Below, one piece after another: positions 32,822-41,483 of a stretch of DNA of 64,000 bases. Made by a program: the position numbers and the translations under genes. The notes under the pieces are model-generated. The model searched no databases, had not been told where the DNA came from, and worked only from the letters and a program-made list of their open reading frames with translations. This DNA comes from Streptomyces sp. HUAS YS2 (GTDB lineage: Bacteria > Actinomycetota > Actinomycetes > Streptomycetales > Streptomycetaceae), in contig NZ_CP137573.1 in the NCBI RefSeq assembly GCF_033343995.1, positions 4,931,001-4,995,000 of the forward strand, written 5' to 3'. The stretch's first letter is position 1; each line of letters opens with the position of its first letter.

Positions 32822-34183
32822 ATGGGCGGCCGTTGGATCGAACGGTGGGAGCCGGAGGACGAGGTCTTCTGGAACGAACAGGGAGAGCGGATCGCCAGGC
32901 GCAACCTGCTGTTCTCCGTGTTCTCCGAGCACATCGGCTTCTCCATCTGGAGCCTGTGGTCGGTGATGGTCCTGTTCATGGGGCCGCAGTACGGGATCGA
33001 CCCCGCGGGCAAGTTCTTCCTGATCGCCACCGCGACCTTCGTCGGCGCGCTGATCCGCATCCCGTACACCTTCGCGGTCGCCCGCTTCGGTGGCCGGAAC
33101 TGGACGATCGTCAGCGCGGTGCTGCTGCTCCTGCCGACCGGCTTCGCGTACGCGGTGATGGAGCCCGGGACCTCGTACAACACGTTCCTGCTGGTGGCCG
33201 CGCTCACCGGCGTCGGCGGCGGCAACTTCGCCTCCTCGATGACCAACATCAACGCCTTCTTCCCGCTCCGGAAGAAGGGCTGGGCGCTCGGCCTCAACGC
33301 GGGCGGCGGCAACATCGGGGTGCCCGTGGTCCAGCTCGTCGGCCTGCTGGTCATCGGCACCGCCGGCGCCGCGCACCCGCGGATCGTGCTCGGCGTCTAC
33401 ATCCCGCTGATCGTCGTCGCCGCGTTGTGCTCCGCGCTCTTCATGGACAACCTGGCCCCGGTGAAGAACGACACCGGCGCGGTCAAGGAGGCCGTGTCGG
33501 CGAAGCACACGTGGATCATGGCCTTCCTGTACATCGGCACGTTCGGCTCCTTCATCGGGTACAGCTTCGCCTTCGGCCTGGTGCTCCAGACGCAGTTCGG
33601 CCGGACCCCGCTGCAGGCCGCCTCGCTGACCTTCATCGGCCCGCTGCTCGGCTCGCTGATCCGGCCGGTCGGCGGCTCCCTCGCCGACAAGTACGGCGGC
33701 GCGCGGATCACGCTGTCGACCTTCGCGGCGATGGCCCTGTCGACCGGCGTGGTGATCTACGCGTCCGTGGTCGAGTCGCTCACCGTCTTCCTCGTCGGCT
33801 TCATCGGACTGTTCGTCCTCTCCGGCCTGGGCAACGGCTCCACGTACAAGATGATCCCGGCGATCTTCCTGGCGCAGGGCCACCGCAAGGGCCTGGCGGG
33901 CGAGGAGGCCGAGGCGTACGGCCGCCGGCTCTCCGGGGCCTCCATGGGGCTGATCGGCGCGGTCGGGGCGCTCGGCGGGCTCGGCATCAACCTGGCCTTC
34001 CGGCAGTCCTTCCAGACGGCCGGCACCGGGACGTCCGCCTTCGTCGCCTTCCTGGCCTTCTACGCGGCGTGCATGGTCGTCACCTGGGCGGTATACCTTC
34101 GCCGGCAGGCGACGGTGCCCGACACGGCCGAGGCGGCGGAGACCGCCGAGGCCGAGGCGCAGCGCGGCTACGCCGGGGTGTGA
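32822..34183 (+). CDS. narK: nitrate/nitrite transporter NarK
   Basis: A 453-aa MFS protein of the nitrate-nitrite porter family, in the cytoplasmic membrane. About twelve membrane segments are seen. The two nitrate signatures are present: GGGNFASSMTNINAFFP in segment 5 and a Gly-rich segment in the second half (GLGNGSTYKMIPAIF). The N-terminus is a soluble 30 residues. GGAGGTG lies 5 bp before the ATG. It precedes nnaR, as in S. coelicolor (SCO2959-SCO2958), so it should supply nitrate for assimilation or export nitrite. A GlnR-like site and a 16-bp palindrome lie upstream. Confidence 0.95.
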   Translation: MGGRWIERWEPEDEVFWNEQGERIARRNLLFSVFSEHIGFSIWSLWSVMVLFMGPQYGIDPAGKFFLIATATFVGALIRIPYTFAVARFGGRNWTIVSAVLLLLPTGFAYAVMEPGTSYNTFLLVAALTGVGGGNFASSMTNINAFFPLRKKGWALGLNAGGGNIGVPVVQLVGLLVIGTAGAAHPRIVLGVYIPLIVVAALCSALFMDNLAPVKNDTGAVKEAVSAKHTWIMAFLYIGTFGSFIGYSFAFGLVLQTQFGRTPLQAASLTFIGPLLGSLIRPVGGSLADKYGGARITLSTFAAMALSTGVVIYASVVESLTVFLVGFIGLFVLSGLGNGSTYKMIPAIFLAQGHRKGLAGEEAEAYGRRLSGASMGLIGAVGALGGLGINLAFRQSFQTAGTGTSAFVAFLAFYAACMVVTWAVYLRRQATVPDTAEAAETAEAEAQRGYAGV

Positions 34184-34282
34184 GCCGCAGTGGTCCGCGA
34201 CACAGTGGCCCGTAACGTCCGTAACGGCGGTGAAATGCGGGAGGACCGAGACTGTCACGCGGTGCCGCCAGGCTCGACTGCC

Positions 34283-35431
34283 ATGAACGAGCAAGAGCAG
34301 GGGCCCCTCGCGGGGTTCACCGTCGGCGTCACGGCGGCGCGGCGCGCGGACGAGCTGTCCGCGCTGCTGCGCCGCCGCGGCGCCGCGGTGGTGCACGGGC
34401 CGGCACTGCGGATCGTCCCTCTCGCCGACGACACGGAGCTCCTGGCCGCGACGAAGGAACTGATCGCCAACGCCCCGGACGTCGTCGTCGCCACCACGGC
34501 GATCGGCTTCCGCGGCTGGGTCGAGGCGGCCGAGGGCTGGGGGTACGGGGACGAACTCCTGGCCTGCCTGCGGGGCGTGGAGCTGCTGGCCCGCGGCCCC
34601 AAGGTCAAGGGCGCGGTGCGGGCGGCCGGGCTGACGGAGCACTGGTCGCCGTCCTCGGAGTCCATGGCGGAGGTCCTCGACCGGCTGCTCGCGGAGGGTG
34701 TGGCGGGCCGCCGGATCGCCCTCCAGCTGCACGGGGAGCCGCTGCCCGGGTTCGTGGAGGCGCTCCGGGCCGGCGGCGCGGAGGTCGTCGGCGTACCGGT
34801 GTACCGGTGGATGCCGCCGGAGGACATCGCGCCGCTCGACCGGCTCCTCGACGGGGCGCTGGCCGGCACGCTGGACGCGGTCACCTTCACCAGCGCCCCT
34901 GCGGCGGTCTCGCTGCTGACCCGGGCCGAGTACCGGGGCGCGCTGCCGGAGCTGCTCGCGGCGCTGCGGCACGACGTGCTGGCGGTCTGCGTGGGGCCGG
35001 TCACCGCGCTGCCGCTCCAGGCCCAGGGGATCGACACGCTCCAGCCGGAGCGGTTCCGGCTCGGGCCGCTGGTGCAACTGCTCTGCCGGGAGCTGCCGTC
35101 CCGGGCCCGGACGCTCCCGGTGGCCGGCCGCAGCGTGGAGATCCGCGGTCACGCGGTCCTCGTGGACGGGGAGTTGCGACCGGTCCCGCCGGCCGGGATG
35201 GCGCTGCTCGGCGCCCTGGCGCGGCGTCCCGGCTGGGTCGTCTCGCGGGCCGATCTGCTGCGCGCGCTGCCCGGCGCGGGCCGTGACGAGCACGCGGTGG
35301 AGACGGCGATGGCCCGGCTCCGTACCGCCCTGGGCGCGCCGAAGCTGATCCAGACGGTCGTCAAGCGCGGCTACCGGCTGGCCCTGGACACCCCGGCGGA
35401 GGAGAAGTACGCGGACGCGGAAGCGCTCTGA
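34283..35431 (+). CDS. nnaR: HemD-like/winged-helix regulator NnaR
   Basis: A 382-aa fusion. Residues 10-270 resemble uroporphyrinogen-III synthase (FTVGVTAARRADELSALL, VATTAIGF, VTFTSAPAAVSLL). Residues 285-370 are an OmpR/PhoB-type winged helix (GRSVEIRGHAVLVDGELRPV, then AVETAMARLRTAL and VKRGYRL). In S. coelicolor the orthologue NnaR works with GlnR to activate nitrate and nitrite assimilation genes; the same domain pair sits beside narK genes in mycobacteria. The start ATG at 34283 is 99 bp after narK, so the two are probably co-transcribed. The HemD part is probably a sensor rather than the haem pathway enzyme (inference). A perfect terminator follows. Confidence 0.92.
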   Translation: MNEQEQGPLAGFTVGVTAARRADELSALLRRRGAAVVHGPALRIVPLADDTELLAATKELIANAPDVVVATTAIGFRGWVEAAEGWGYGDELLACLRGVELLARGPKVKGAVRAAGLTEHWSPSSESMAEVLDRLLAEGVAGRRIALQLHGEPLPGFVEALRAGGAEVVGVPVYRWMPPEDIAPLDRLLDGALAGTLDAVTFTSAPAAVSLLTRAEYRGALPELLAALRHDVLAVCVGPVTALPLQAQGIDTLQPERFRLGPLVQLLCRELPSRARTLPVAGRSVEIRGHAVLVDGELRPVPPAGMALLGALARRPGWVVSRADLLRALPGAGRDEHAVETAMARLRTALGAPKLIQTVVKRGYRLALDTPAEEKYADAEAL

Positions 35432-35434
35432 GCG

Positions 35435-35470
35435 ACGGGCAGGGGCCGGCGATCACCGGCCCCTGCCCGT
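35435..35470. terminator. bidirectional terminator, nnaR / DUF1772
   Basis: A perfect 15-bp stem ACGGGCAGGGGCCGG with a 6-base loop lies between convergent genes. Confidence 0.85.
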
Positions 35471-35502
35471 CCCTGCGTCCCCGCCCCCTCAGCGCTCGCC
35501 GC

Positions 35503-35982
35503 TCACCGCTCCCGCAGGGCCATCGCCCGCAGCAGGCAGCCGAAGCCGAGCACCGTCAGCACCAGGCGGACCGTGTTCCAGGCGACCCACGGGGACTCGA
35601 AGTCCGTACGGGCCTTGGTGATGTCCTTGGCCGCCGCGAGGGCGTCGTTCAGCGGGACGTTGACCGCCGAGGTGACCACGAAGACCGCGACGTACAGCAC
35701 CAGCGCCGCGATCACCCAGCCCTTCGCCGGGGTACGGCGCTGCTGCCAGGCCGCGACCCCGGTGAGGATCAGCGCGCCGAAGAACGGCGTGAAGAACACC
35801 GGGTTCTGGATCACGTCGTTGATGTTCCGCATCACCTCGACGAAGGTCTTGTCGTCGCTGCGCGCCAGTGCCGGCATCACCGAGCACACATAGGCCAGCC
35901 ACACCCCCGCGACCAGTCCCGTCATCGCCGTCGCCACGCCGAGCACGGCGCCCCGTCCCGTCCCGCCCCTGTTTTCTGTCAT
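35503..35982 (-). CDS. DUF1772 (anthrone oxygenase-like) membrane protein
   Basis: A 159-aa protein with four hydrophobic segments (GVATAMTGLVAGVWLAYVCSV, FFTPFFGALILTGVAAW, GWVIAALVLYVAVFVVTSAV, and a C-terminal helix) and the family NVPLND motif in the loop after helix 3. Some family members are called anthrone oxygenases, but most have no proven activity. The ATG at 35982 was chosen from the family N-terminus; the reading frame continues upstream into the neighbouring divergent gene region. It is divergent from the GNAT gene. Confidence 0.8.
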   Translation of the reverse strand: MTENRGGTGRGAVLGVATAMTGLVAGVWLAYVCSVMPALARSDDKTFVEVMRNINDVIQNPVFFTPFFGALILTGVAAWQQRRTPAKGWVIAALVLYVAVFVVTSAVNVPLNDALAAAKDITKARTDFESPWVAWNTVRLVLTVLGFGCLLRAMALRER

Positions 35983-36050
35983 GGGCACAGTCAATCGGGC
36001 GGCCGCCCCCGGGACCATGGATTTCCGTCCACGTTCCATACGCGGGCGTC

Positions 36051-36056
36051 TACGGT
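36051..36056 (+). promoter_or_regulatory. candidate -10 box (TACGGT) for the GNAT gene
   Basis: TACGGT lies 6 bp before the GTG start without a Shine-Dalgarno sequence, suggesting a leaderless transcript. Confidence 0.4.
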
Positions 36057-36062
36057 GGTCGG

Positions 36063-36593
36063 GTGATCCACATACGTCCCGCCGTCGTGCCCTCCGGCGC
36101 CACCGCTCCCTCCGACGCCCACGCCCTCGCCGCCGCGCTGCTGCGCATCCGGGAGTATCTGCGCCCCTGGGAGCCCTACCGGGCCGAGCGGTACTACACC
36201 GCCGAGGGGCAGGCCGAGCGGCTCACGGACGGCGGGGAACGCTGGGTCGCCGTGGACGGGGACGCGATCGTCGCCCTGGCCACGCTCTCCGGCATCGTCG
36301 AAGGGCCGTTCCGCAGCGCCTCCCTCGGGTACTGGGTGGACCCCGCGTACGCCGGGCAGGGCGTCGCCACCCAGCTGGTCGCGGAGGTGTGCCGGGGCGC
36401 CCGCGAGGAGCTGGGGCTGCACCGGATCGAGGCGTGCACGATGCTCGACAACCACGCCTCCCAGCGCGTGCTCGCCAAGTCCGGCTTCGAGCGGATCGGT
36501 ACCGCGCCGAACTACCTGCACATCGACGGCGCGTGGCGCGACCATCACCTGTTCCAGCGGATCCTGCACGACGATCCTCCGCCGCACCCCTAG
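36063..36593 (+). CDS. GNAT-family N-acetyltransferase (RimJ/RimL type)
   Basis: A 176-aa protein. The acetyl-CoA loop is visible as GYWVDPAYAGQGVATQLVAEV near residues 88-108, with the later EACTMLDNHASQRVLAKSGF typical of RimJ/RimL relatives that modify protein N-termini or antibiotics. The GTG at 36063 gives VIHIRPA, the usual family start; in-frame codons upstream overlap the DUF1772 start. The acceptor substrate is unknown. A CGNR gene follows on the same strand after 74 bp. Confidence 0.88.
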   Translation: MIHIRPAVVPSGATAPSDAHALAAALLRIREYLRPWEPYRAERYYTAEGQAERLTDGGERWVAVDGDAIVALATLSGIVEGPFRSASLGYWVDPAYAGQGVATQLVAEVCRGAREELGLHRIEACTMLDNHASQRVLAKSGFERIGTAPNYLHIDGAWRDHHLFQRILHDDPPPHP

Positions 36594-36667
36594 TCGGCCG
36601 CGCCCCGCGTGGGCACTCTGGTGGCGGCACCCCGACCGTCCCCCGACCGCGAGGTGGTGACAGGGAC

Positions 36668-37249
36668 ATGACCGTGCTCGCCGGTCCCCCCGTACGGATC
36701 GACGCCGGACGGATCTGCCTCGACCTGGCCGCCCAGCCGCCCGACCGCGCCGACGCCCTCGACCGCTGGCTGCACGCCGAGGGCCTGGTCCCCGGCACCA
36801 CCCCGCTGCACGGCCTGGACGCCCGCTGGGTCGCCCGTTTTCGCGAACTCGGCGACTGCGTCACCGCGTTGGTCCGCGCGCAGCTCCAGGGCGCCGGACC
36901 CGACCCCGTCGCGCTGGACCGCCTCAACGCCCTCGCCGCGGCCGCCGCCCCGCCCGCGCCCCGCGCCGTCCGCACCGAAACCGGGGCGCTCGTCCGGGTG
37001 TTGAGCGGCGAACCCGAGTGCCGCGCGCTGCTCGCCGCCGTCGCCCGCGACGCCGTCGACCTGCTCACCGACCCCGTCGCCCGCGCCCTGCTGCGCCAGT
37101 GCGAGAGCGACGACTGCCACCGCTGCTACCTCGACACCTCCCGCGGACACCGCCGCCGCTGGTGCTCCAGCGAGGTGTGCGGCAACCGCGAACGCGTCGC
37201 CCGGCACCGCCGCCGGCACCCCGCGAAAAGAAATTCCGCCGCGCGTTGA
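36668..37249 (+). CDS. CGNR zinc-finger transcriptional regulator
   Basis: A 193-aa protein of the ABATE/CGNR family. The N-terminal half is the stress-associated ABATE domain (RICLDLAAQPPDRADALDRW). The C-terminal CGNR zinc finger spans about 147-185: C in RQCESDDCHRCYLDTS, then RRRWCSSEVCGNRERVARH. The motif CGNR is intact and the tail is basic, as needed to bind DNA. The target is unknown. It lies directly upstream of the sigma factor gene (70 bp), an order I recall from S. coelicolor (SCO2955). Confidence 0.88.
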   Translation: MTVLAGPPVRIDAGRICLDLAAQPPDRADALDRWLHAEGLVPGTTPLHGLDARWVARFRELGDCVTALVRAQLQGAGPDPVALDRLNALAAAAAPPAPRAVRTETGALVRVLSGEPECRALLAAVARDAVDLLTDPVARALLRQCESDDCHRCYLDTSRGHRRRWCSSEVCGNRERVARHRRRHPAKRNSAAR

Positions 37250-37319
37250 GCAGAATCCCGGAGCCCCGCGTAAAGGAGGAGGACAGCAGTCCGACAGGGT
37301 CTCGACCGGGAGGTTCAGC

Positions 37320-37907
37320 GTGCGCAAGGATGCCGCCGTGGCCGATGACCGTCCGCACAGGGCCCGGCATCGCGGCAGTCCCGCACGTCCTCAGCCCCCC
37401 GTCCCCGACGAGGAGTTGATGCGGGCGCTGTACCGCGAGCACGCCGGGCCCCTGCTCGCCTACGTACTCCGCCTCGTCGCCGGCGACCGCCAGCGCGCCG
37501 AGGACGTGGTGCAGGAGACGCTCATCCGTGCCTGGAAGAACGCCGGCAGCCTGGGCCAGGCCACCGGTTCCGTCAGACCCTGGCTGGTGACGGTCGCCCG
37601 GCGCATCGTCATCGACGCTCACCGCAGCCGGCAGGCCCGGCCGCAGGAAGTCGACGCGTCACCGCTGGAGGTCATGCCCGCGGAGGACGAGATCGACAAG
37701 GCGCTGTGGCTCATGACCCTCTCCGACGCACTCGACGATTTGACCCCGGCGCACCGGGAAGTGTTGGTCGAGACGTACTTCAAGGGGCGTACCGTCAACG
37801 AGGCGGCCGAGACGCTCGGCATACCCAGCGGGACCGTGCGGTCCCGGGTTTTCTACGCACTGCGTTCGATGAAGCTCGCGCTGGAGGAGAGGGGGGTGTC
37901 GGTATGA
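37320..37907 (+). CDS. sigU: ECF RNA polymerase sigma factor, SigU-like
   Basis: A 195-aa sigma factor with region 2 (EDVVQETLIRAWKN, PWLVTVARRIVIDAHRSR) and region 4 (EVLVETYFKGRTVNEAAETLGIPSGTVRSRVFYA). There are no regions 1 or 3, and no extra C-terminal domain. GTG at 37320 follows GGGAGG with 6 bp spacing. The stop overlaps the anti-sigma ATG by 4 bp, so both are made in step. Position upstream of helD and malic enzyme matches sigU (SCO2954) of S. coelicolor, whose unchecked activity blocks development. The orthology call rests on synteny and memory. Confidence 0.88.
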   Translation: MRKDAAVADDRPHRARHRGSPARPQPPVPDEELMRALYREHAGPLLAYVLRLVAGDRQRAEDVVQETLIRAWKNAGSLGQATGSVRPWLVTVARRIVIDAHRSRQARPQEVDASPLEVMPAEDEIDKALWLMTLSDALDDLTPAHREVLVETYFKGRTVNEAAETLGIPSGTVRSRVFYALRSMKLALEERGVSV

Positions 37908-38812
37908 CCGCGTACGACAGCGACCCGGCCCACGACCGCGAGTCGCCGCACGACGCCGTCGGCGCGTACGTGCTCGGCGTGCTCGACGACGCGGACGCCA
38001 CGGCCTTCGAGGCCCACCTCGCCGGCTGCGCCCGGTGCGCCGCCCATCTGGACGAGTTCGCCGGGCTGACCCCGATGCTGGCGATGCTCGCCGAGGGCCC
38101 CGGCCCCGCCGCCGTCCCCGAACCGCGCACCGGCGACCCCGGCGCCGGGGCGGGCATCGACCCGTACGCGGACGACGCCTTCGACGCCTTCGCCCCCCGG
38201 CCGCCGGCACCGCGCCCCGCGCCGCCGGGCCCCGCCGTCGTCGAGCCGCCCGTGACGCCCCGGCCCGAGCTGCTCGACCGGCTGGTCGACGAGGTCGCCG
38301 CCAAGCGTGCCCAGCGTCGCCGGCGGACCATGTACCTGGTCGCCGCGGCCGCCGCGCTGATCATCGGCGGGCCGGCCGTGGCCGTGGTCGCCACCTCCGG
38401 CGACGGCGACGGGCGGAACAACGTCGCCGCCGACCCGCACCCCACCAGCCCCGCCGAGGACGCCTTCTTCCACCACATGGAGGAGAAGATCGCCGCCACC
38501 GACGCGACCACCAAGGTCAGCGCCACCGTCGGCATGGAGAAGAAGGGCTGGGGCACCCATACGGTCCTGGAACTGAAGAACGTCAAGGGTCCGCTGAAGT
38601 GCACCCTCGTCGCCGTCTCCAAGACGGGGGAGGAGGAGATCGTCACCTCCTGGGCGGTCCCCAAATGGGGGTACGGCATCCCGGACAGCCCGAACGAGGC
38701 CGCGAAGAACCCGCTGTACGTCCACGGCGGCGCGGCCATGAACCGGGACGAGATCGACCGCTTCGAGGTGCGGACCTTCGACGGCGACCGGCTCGTGGAG
38801 GTCGGCGCCTGA
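37904..38812 (+). CDS. membrane zinc-binding anti-sigma factor
   Basis: A 302-aa partner of the sigma factor just upstream. Residues 10-55 form the anti-sigma zinc domain with HLAGCARC, the Hx3Cx2C signature, which holds the sigma factor in the cytosol. A Pro/Ala linker follows. One membrane segment lies at about 140-163 (TMYLVAAAAALIIGGPAVAVVATS). The outer domain of about 135 residues (KVSATVGMEKKGWGTHTVLELKNVKG) is a family-specific sensor region. Regulated proteolysis or a conformational signal from outside should release the sigma factor. It is called rsuA in S. coelicolor as I recall. Confidence 0.9.
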   Translation: MTAYDSDPAHDRESPHDAVGAYVLGVLDDADATAFEAHLAGCARCAAHLDEFAGLTPMLAMLAEGPGPAAVPEPRTGDPGAGAGIDPYADDAFDAFAPRPPAPRPAPPGPAVVEPPVTPRPELLDRLVDEVAAKRAQRRRRTMYLVAAAAALIIGGPAVAVVATSGDGDGRNNVAADPHPTSPAEDAFFHHMEEKIAATDATTKVSATVGMEKKGWGTHTVLELKNVKGPLKCTLVAVSKTGEEEIVTSWAVPKWGYGIPDSPNEAAKNPLYVHGGAAMNRDEIDRFEVRTFDGDRLVEVGA

Positions 38813-38875
38813 CATAACGGCCACCGTGGCGTACGCTCGACGGCTGCCCAAGTGCACGTTGAGAAGGGGGCCCCG

Positions 38876-41236
38876 GTGGCCGCGCAGGAAGCCGACGGTG
38901 TGGTCGACACGGTCAGAGACCGCGAGATCGGTGTCGAGCAGGAACATCTGGACCGGGTGTACCGGCGCCTCGAGGAGAAGATCCACGAGGCGGAGTTCCT
39001 GATGCACGACGCCGCCCAGCGCGGGCACGTCGGCACGCCCGGCGCGCTCGCCGAGCGCGACGCCCAGGTGTTCCGGGCCGGCATCCACCTCAACCGGCTC
39101 AACAACGAGTTCGAGGACTTCCTCTTCGGCCGGATCGACCTGCTGTACGGCAAGGACGGCAAGAAGGGCCCGGACGGCGCGTACACCTCCGTCGAGCCCG
39201 CCGAGGACGCCCTGCGGCCGGACAACACGGCCGACATCGGCGAGACCCTGCACATCGGCCGGATCGGCGTCCTCGACTCCGACTACGCCCCGCTCGTCAT
39301 CGACTGGCGGGCGCCCGCCGCCGCCCCGTTCTACCGCTCCACCCCGGTCGACCCCGGCCGGGTGGTGCGCCGCCGGGTCATCCGGTCCAAGGGCCGCCGG
39401 GTGCTCGGCGTCGAGGACGACCTGATGCGCCCCGAGCTGACCGCGTACCTGGAGGGCGAGGAGCTGCCCGCGATCGGCGACGGCGCCCTGATGGCCGCGC
39501 TCGGCCAGGCCCGCAGCCACACCATGCGGGACATCGTCTCCAGCATCCAGGCCGAACAGGACCTGGTCATCCGCGCGCCCGCCGCGTCCGTCACGTACGT
39601 CGAGGGCGGCCCCGGCACCGGCAAGACCGCCGTCGCGCTGCACCGGGCCGCCTACCTGCTCTACCAGGACCGGCGGCGGTACGCGGGCGGCATCCTGATC
39701 GTCTCCCCGACGCCGCTGCTCGTCTCGTACACCGAGGGCGTGCTGCCCTCGCTCGGCGAGGAGGGCCAGGTCGCGATCCGCGCCGTCGGCTCGCTCGTCG
39801 ACGGCGTCGAGGCCACGGCGTACGACGAGCCGGCGGTCGCCCGGATCAAGGGCTCCTCCCGGATGCTCAAGGTGCTGCGGAAGGCCGCCAGGGGCGCCCT
39901 GGAGGCCCCGGCGCAGGCGGCTGCCCCGGCGGACGGGCAGCTCGAGCTGGGCGAGGAGCCCGAGGCACCCGCGGCCCCGGCCGGCACGCCGACCCGGCTG
40001 CGCGTCGTCGCCTTCGGGCGGCGCCTGGAGCTGGAGGCCGACGACCTCCGGCGGATCCGCGAGAACGTCCTCGGCGGCACCGCGCCGGTCAACCTGCTGC
40101 GCCCGCGCGCCCGCCGGCTGCTGCTCGACGCCCTGTACTCCAGGTCCGGCGCGGGCTCCCGGCACAGCGACCCCGAACTCGCCGCCGAGCTGCGTTCCTC
40201 CTTCGACGAGGACGTCTCCACCGAGGACAGCTTCCTGTCCTTCCTCGACGCCTGGTGGCCCGAGCTCACCCCGCGGCAGGTCCTCGACGCCATGGCCGAC
40301 GAGAAGCGGCTGTCCCGCTGGGCCCGCCGGGTGCTCAACCCGGGCGAGGTGCGCCGGCTGGCCCGCTCGCTGCGCAGGGACGCGTACTCGGTCCACGACG
40401 TGGCGCTCCTGGACGAGCTGAACACCCTCCTGGGCGCCCCGGCCCGGCCGCGCAAGAAGCGCGAGTACGACCCGCTGGACCAGCTCACCGGCCTGGAGGA
40501 GCTGATGCCGGTGCGCGAGGAGACGCAGCGCGAGCGGGCCGAGCGGCTGGCCGCCGAGCGCACCGAGTACGCGCACGTCATCGTCGACGAGGCGCAGGAC
40601 CTGACGCCCATGCAGTGGCGGATGATCGGCCGCCGCGGCCGGCACGCCACCTGGACGGTCGTCGGCGACCCGGCCCAGTCCTCCTGGTCCACCCCGGACG
40701 AGGCTGCCGAGGCCCGTGACGAGGCGCTGGGCACCCGGCCTCGGCGCCGCTTCGAGCTGACCGTGAACTACCGCAACCCGGCCGAGATCGCCGAGCTGGC
40801 GGCCAAGGTCCTGGCGCTGGCGATGCCCGGAAAGGAGTCCCCGCGCGCGGTCCGTTCGACCGGCGTGGAGCCCCGGTTCGTGGCGGTGCCCGAACGGGAC
40901 GCCCTGCCCCGGACGGTGCACGCGGAGGCGGCCCGGCTGCTGGAGCGGGTGGACGGCACGGTCGGCGTCGTGGTGGCGATGAACCGCCGCGAGCAGGCCG
41001 CCCGGCTCCTCGCCGACCTGGGCGACCGGGTGGTGGCGCTGGGTTCCCTGGAGGCCAAGGGCCTGGAGTACGACGCCACGGTGGTCGTCTCGCCGGCGGA
41101 GATCGCGGACGAGTCCCCGGCCGGCCTGCGGGTGCTGTACGTGGCGCTCACCCGGGCGACGCAGCAGCTCACCGTGGTCTCCGGGCCCCGGGACGTACCG
41201 GACGCGGACGGGGTGCCGGACCTGCTGAGGGACTGA
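38876..41236 (+). CDS. helD: HelD-like RNA polymerase-associated helicase
   Basis: A 786-aa UvrD/Rep-like SF1 ATPase. Residues 15-70 form a coiled-coil N-terminal arm (EQEHLDRVYRRLEEKIHEAEFL). Walker A is GGPGTGKT with K250, and Walker B is VIVDEAQD in the second half. QQLTVV and LYVALTRATQQL mark the C-terminal helicase motifs. A variable insert lies around 300-560. Actinobacterial HelD binds RNA polymerase, inserts arms into its channels and frees stalled or drug-bound enzyme; relatives protect against rifamycins. GTG at 38876 has GAAGGGGG just before it, whereas GTG at 38852 has none. No rifamycin-associated element was recognised upstream. Confidence 0.9.
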   Translation: MAAQEADGVVDTVRDREIGVEQEHLDRVYRRLEEKIHEAEFLMHDAAQRGHVGTPGALAERDAQVFRAGIHLNRLNNEFEDFLFGRIDLLYGKDGKKGPDGAYTSVEPAEDALRPDNTADIGETLHIGRIGVLDSDYAPLVIDWRAPAAAPFYRSTPVDPGRVVRRRVIRSKGRRVLGVEDDLMRPELTAYLEGEELPAIGDGALMAALGQARSHTMRDIVSSIQAEQDLVIRAPAASVTYVEGGPGTGKTAVALHRAAYLLYQDRRRYAGGILIVSPTPLLVSYTEGVLPSLGEEGQVAIRAVGSLVDGVEATAYDEPAVARIKGSSRMLKVLRKAARGALEAPAQAAAPADGQLELGEEPEAPAAPAGTPTRLRVVAFGRRLELEADDLRRIRENVLGGTAPVNLLRPRARRLLLDALYSRSGAGSRHSDPELAAELRSSFDEDVSTEDSFLSFLDAWWPELTPRQVLDAMADEKRLSRWARRVLNPGEVRRLARSLRRDAYSVHDVALLDELNTLLGAPARPRKKREYDPLDQLTGLEELMPVREETQRERAERLAAERTEYAHVIVDEAQDLTPMQWRMIGRRGRHATWTVVGDPAQSSWSTPDEAAEARDEALGTRPRRRFELTVNYRNPAEIAELAAKVLALAMPGKESPRAVRSTGVEPRFVAVPERDALPRTVHAEAARLLERVDGTVGVVVAMNRREQAARLLADLGDRVVALGSLEAKGLEYDATVVVSPAEIADESPAGLRVLYVALTRATQQLTVVSGPRDVPDADGVPDLLRD

Positions 41237-41289
41237 TTTCCGGTCAACCTGCGCCGCAGGAATCACTTACCAGGGTGGTTTGTTAGCCT

Positions 41290-41446
41290 GTCTGTGGCAC
41301 CGGCTCGATCCAAGCCCCCGGGCCCAACCTTCGTCCCTCAGAGGGACCACTTGCCGCGAGGCGAGCATGGCGGGTCGGTGCCACTTGAACAGTTTGTTGA
41401 AATGCACAAAGTTGAGGCCCCTGTCACCTGCTGGTGACGGGGGCCT
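41290..41446 (+). ncRNA. candidate structured small RNA or attenuator
   Basis: GTGGCACCG (41294-41302) pairs with CGGTGCCAC (41376-41384), closing a region with an inner hairpin GTCCCT-CAG-AGGGAC (41333-41347). About 30 bases further on comes a strong intrinsic terminator. A TAGCCT box (41284-41289) lies just upstream of the first arm. No protein-coding signal is convincing. It could be an independent small RNA or the read-through control of the malic enzyme gene. Confidence 0.5.
41415..41446 (+). terminator. intrinsic terminator before malic enzyme
   Basis: AGGCCCCTGTCACC pairs with GGTGACGGGGGCCT over 14 bp (one wobble) with a TGCT loop; CTTCTGTTCTTCC follows. Confidence 0.85.
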
Positions 41447-41447
41447 C

Positions 41448-41476
41448 TTCTGTTCTTCCTCTAGTTCTCGTATGGT
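41448..41476 (+). promoter_or_regulatory. candidate promoter of malic enzyme gene
   Basis: TTCTGT (41448-41453) and TATGGT (41471-41476) are separated by 17 bp directly after the terminator. They would give a leader of about 125 nt. Confidence 0.4.
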
Positions 41477-41483
41477 GGAAACT

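Noticed and set aside
41291..41310. T-box riboswitch (TGGCACCG resembles the T-box sequence)
   Set aside because: The motif lies at the 5' side and pairs with CGGTGCCA; there is no specifier stem or antiterminator, and the next gene is not a tRNA synthetase or amino acid gene.
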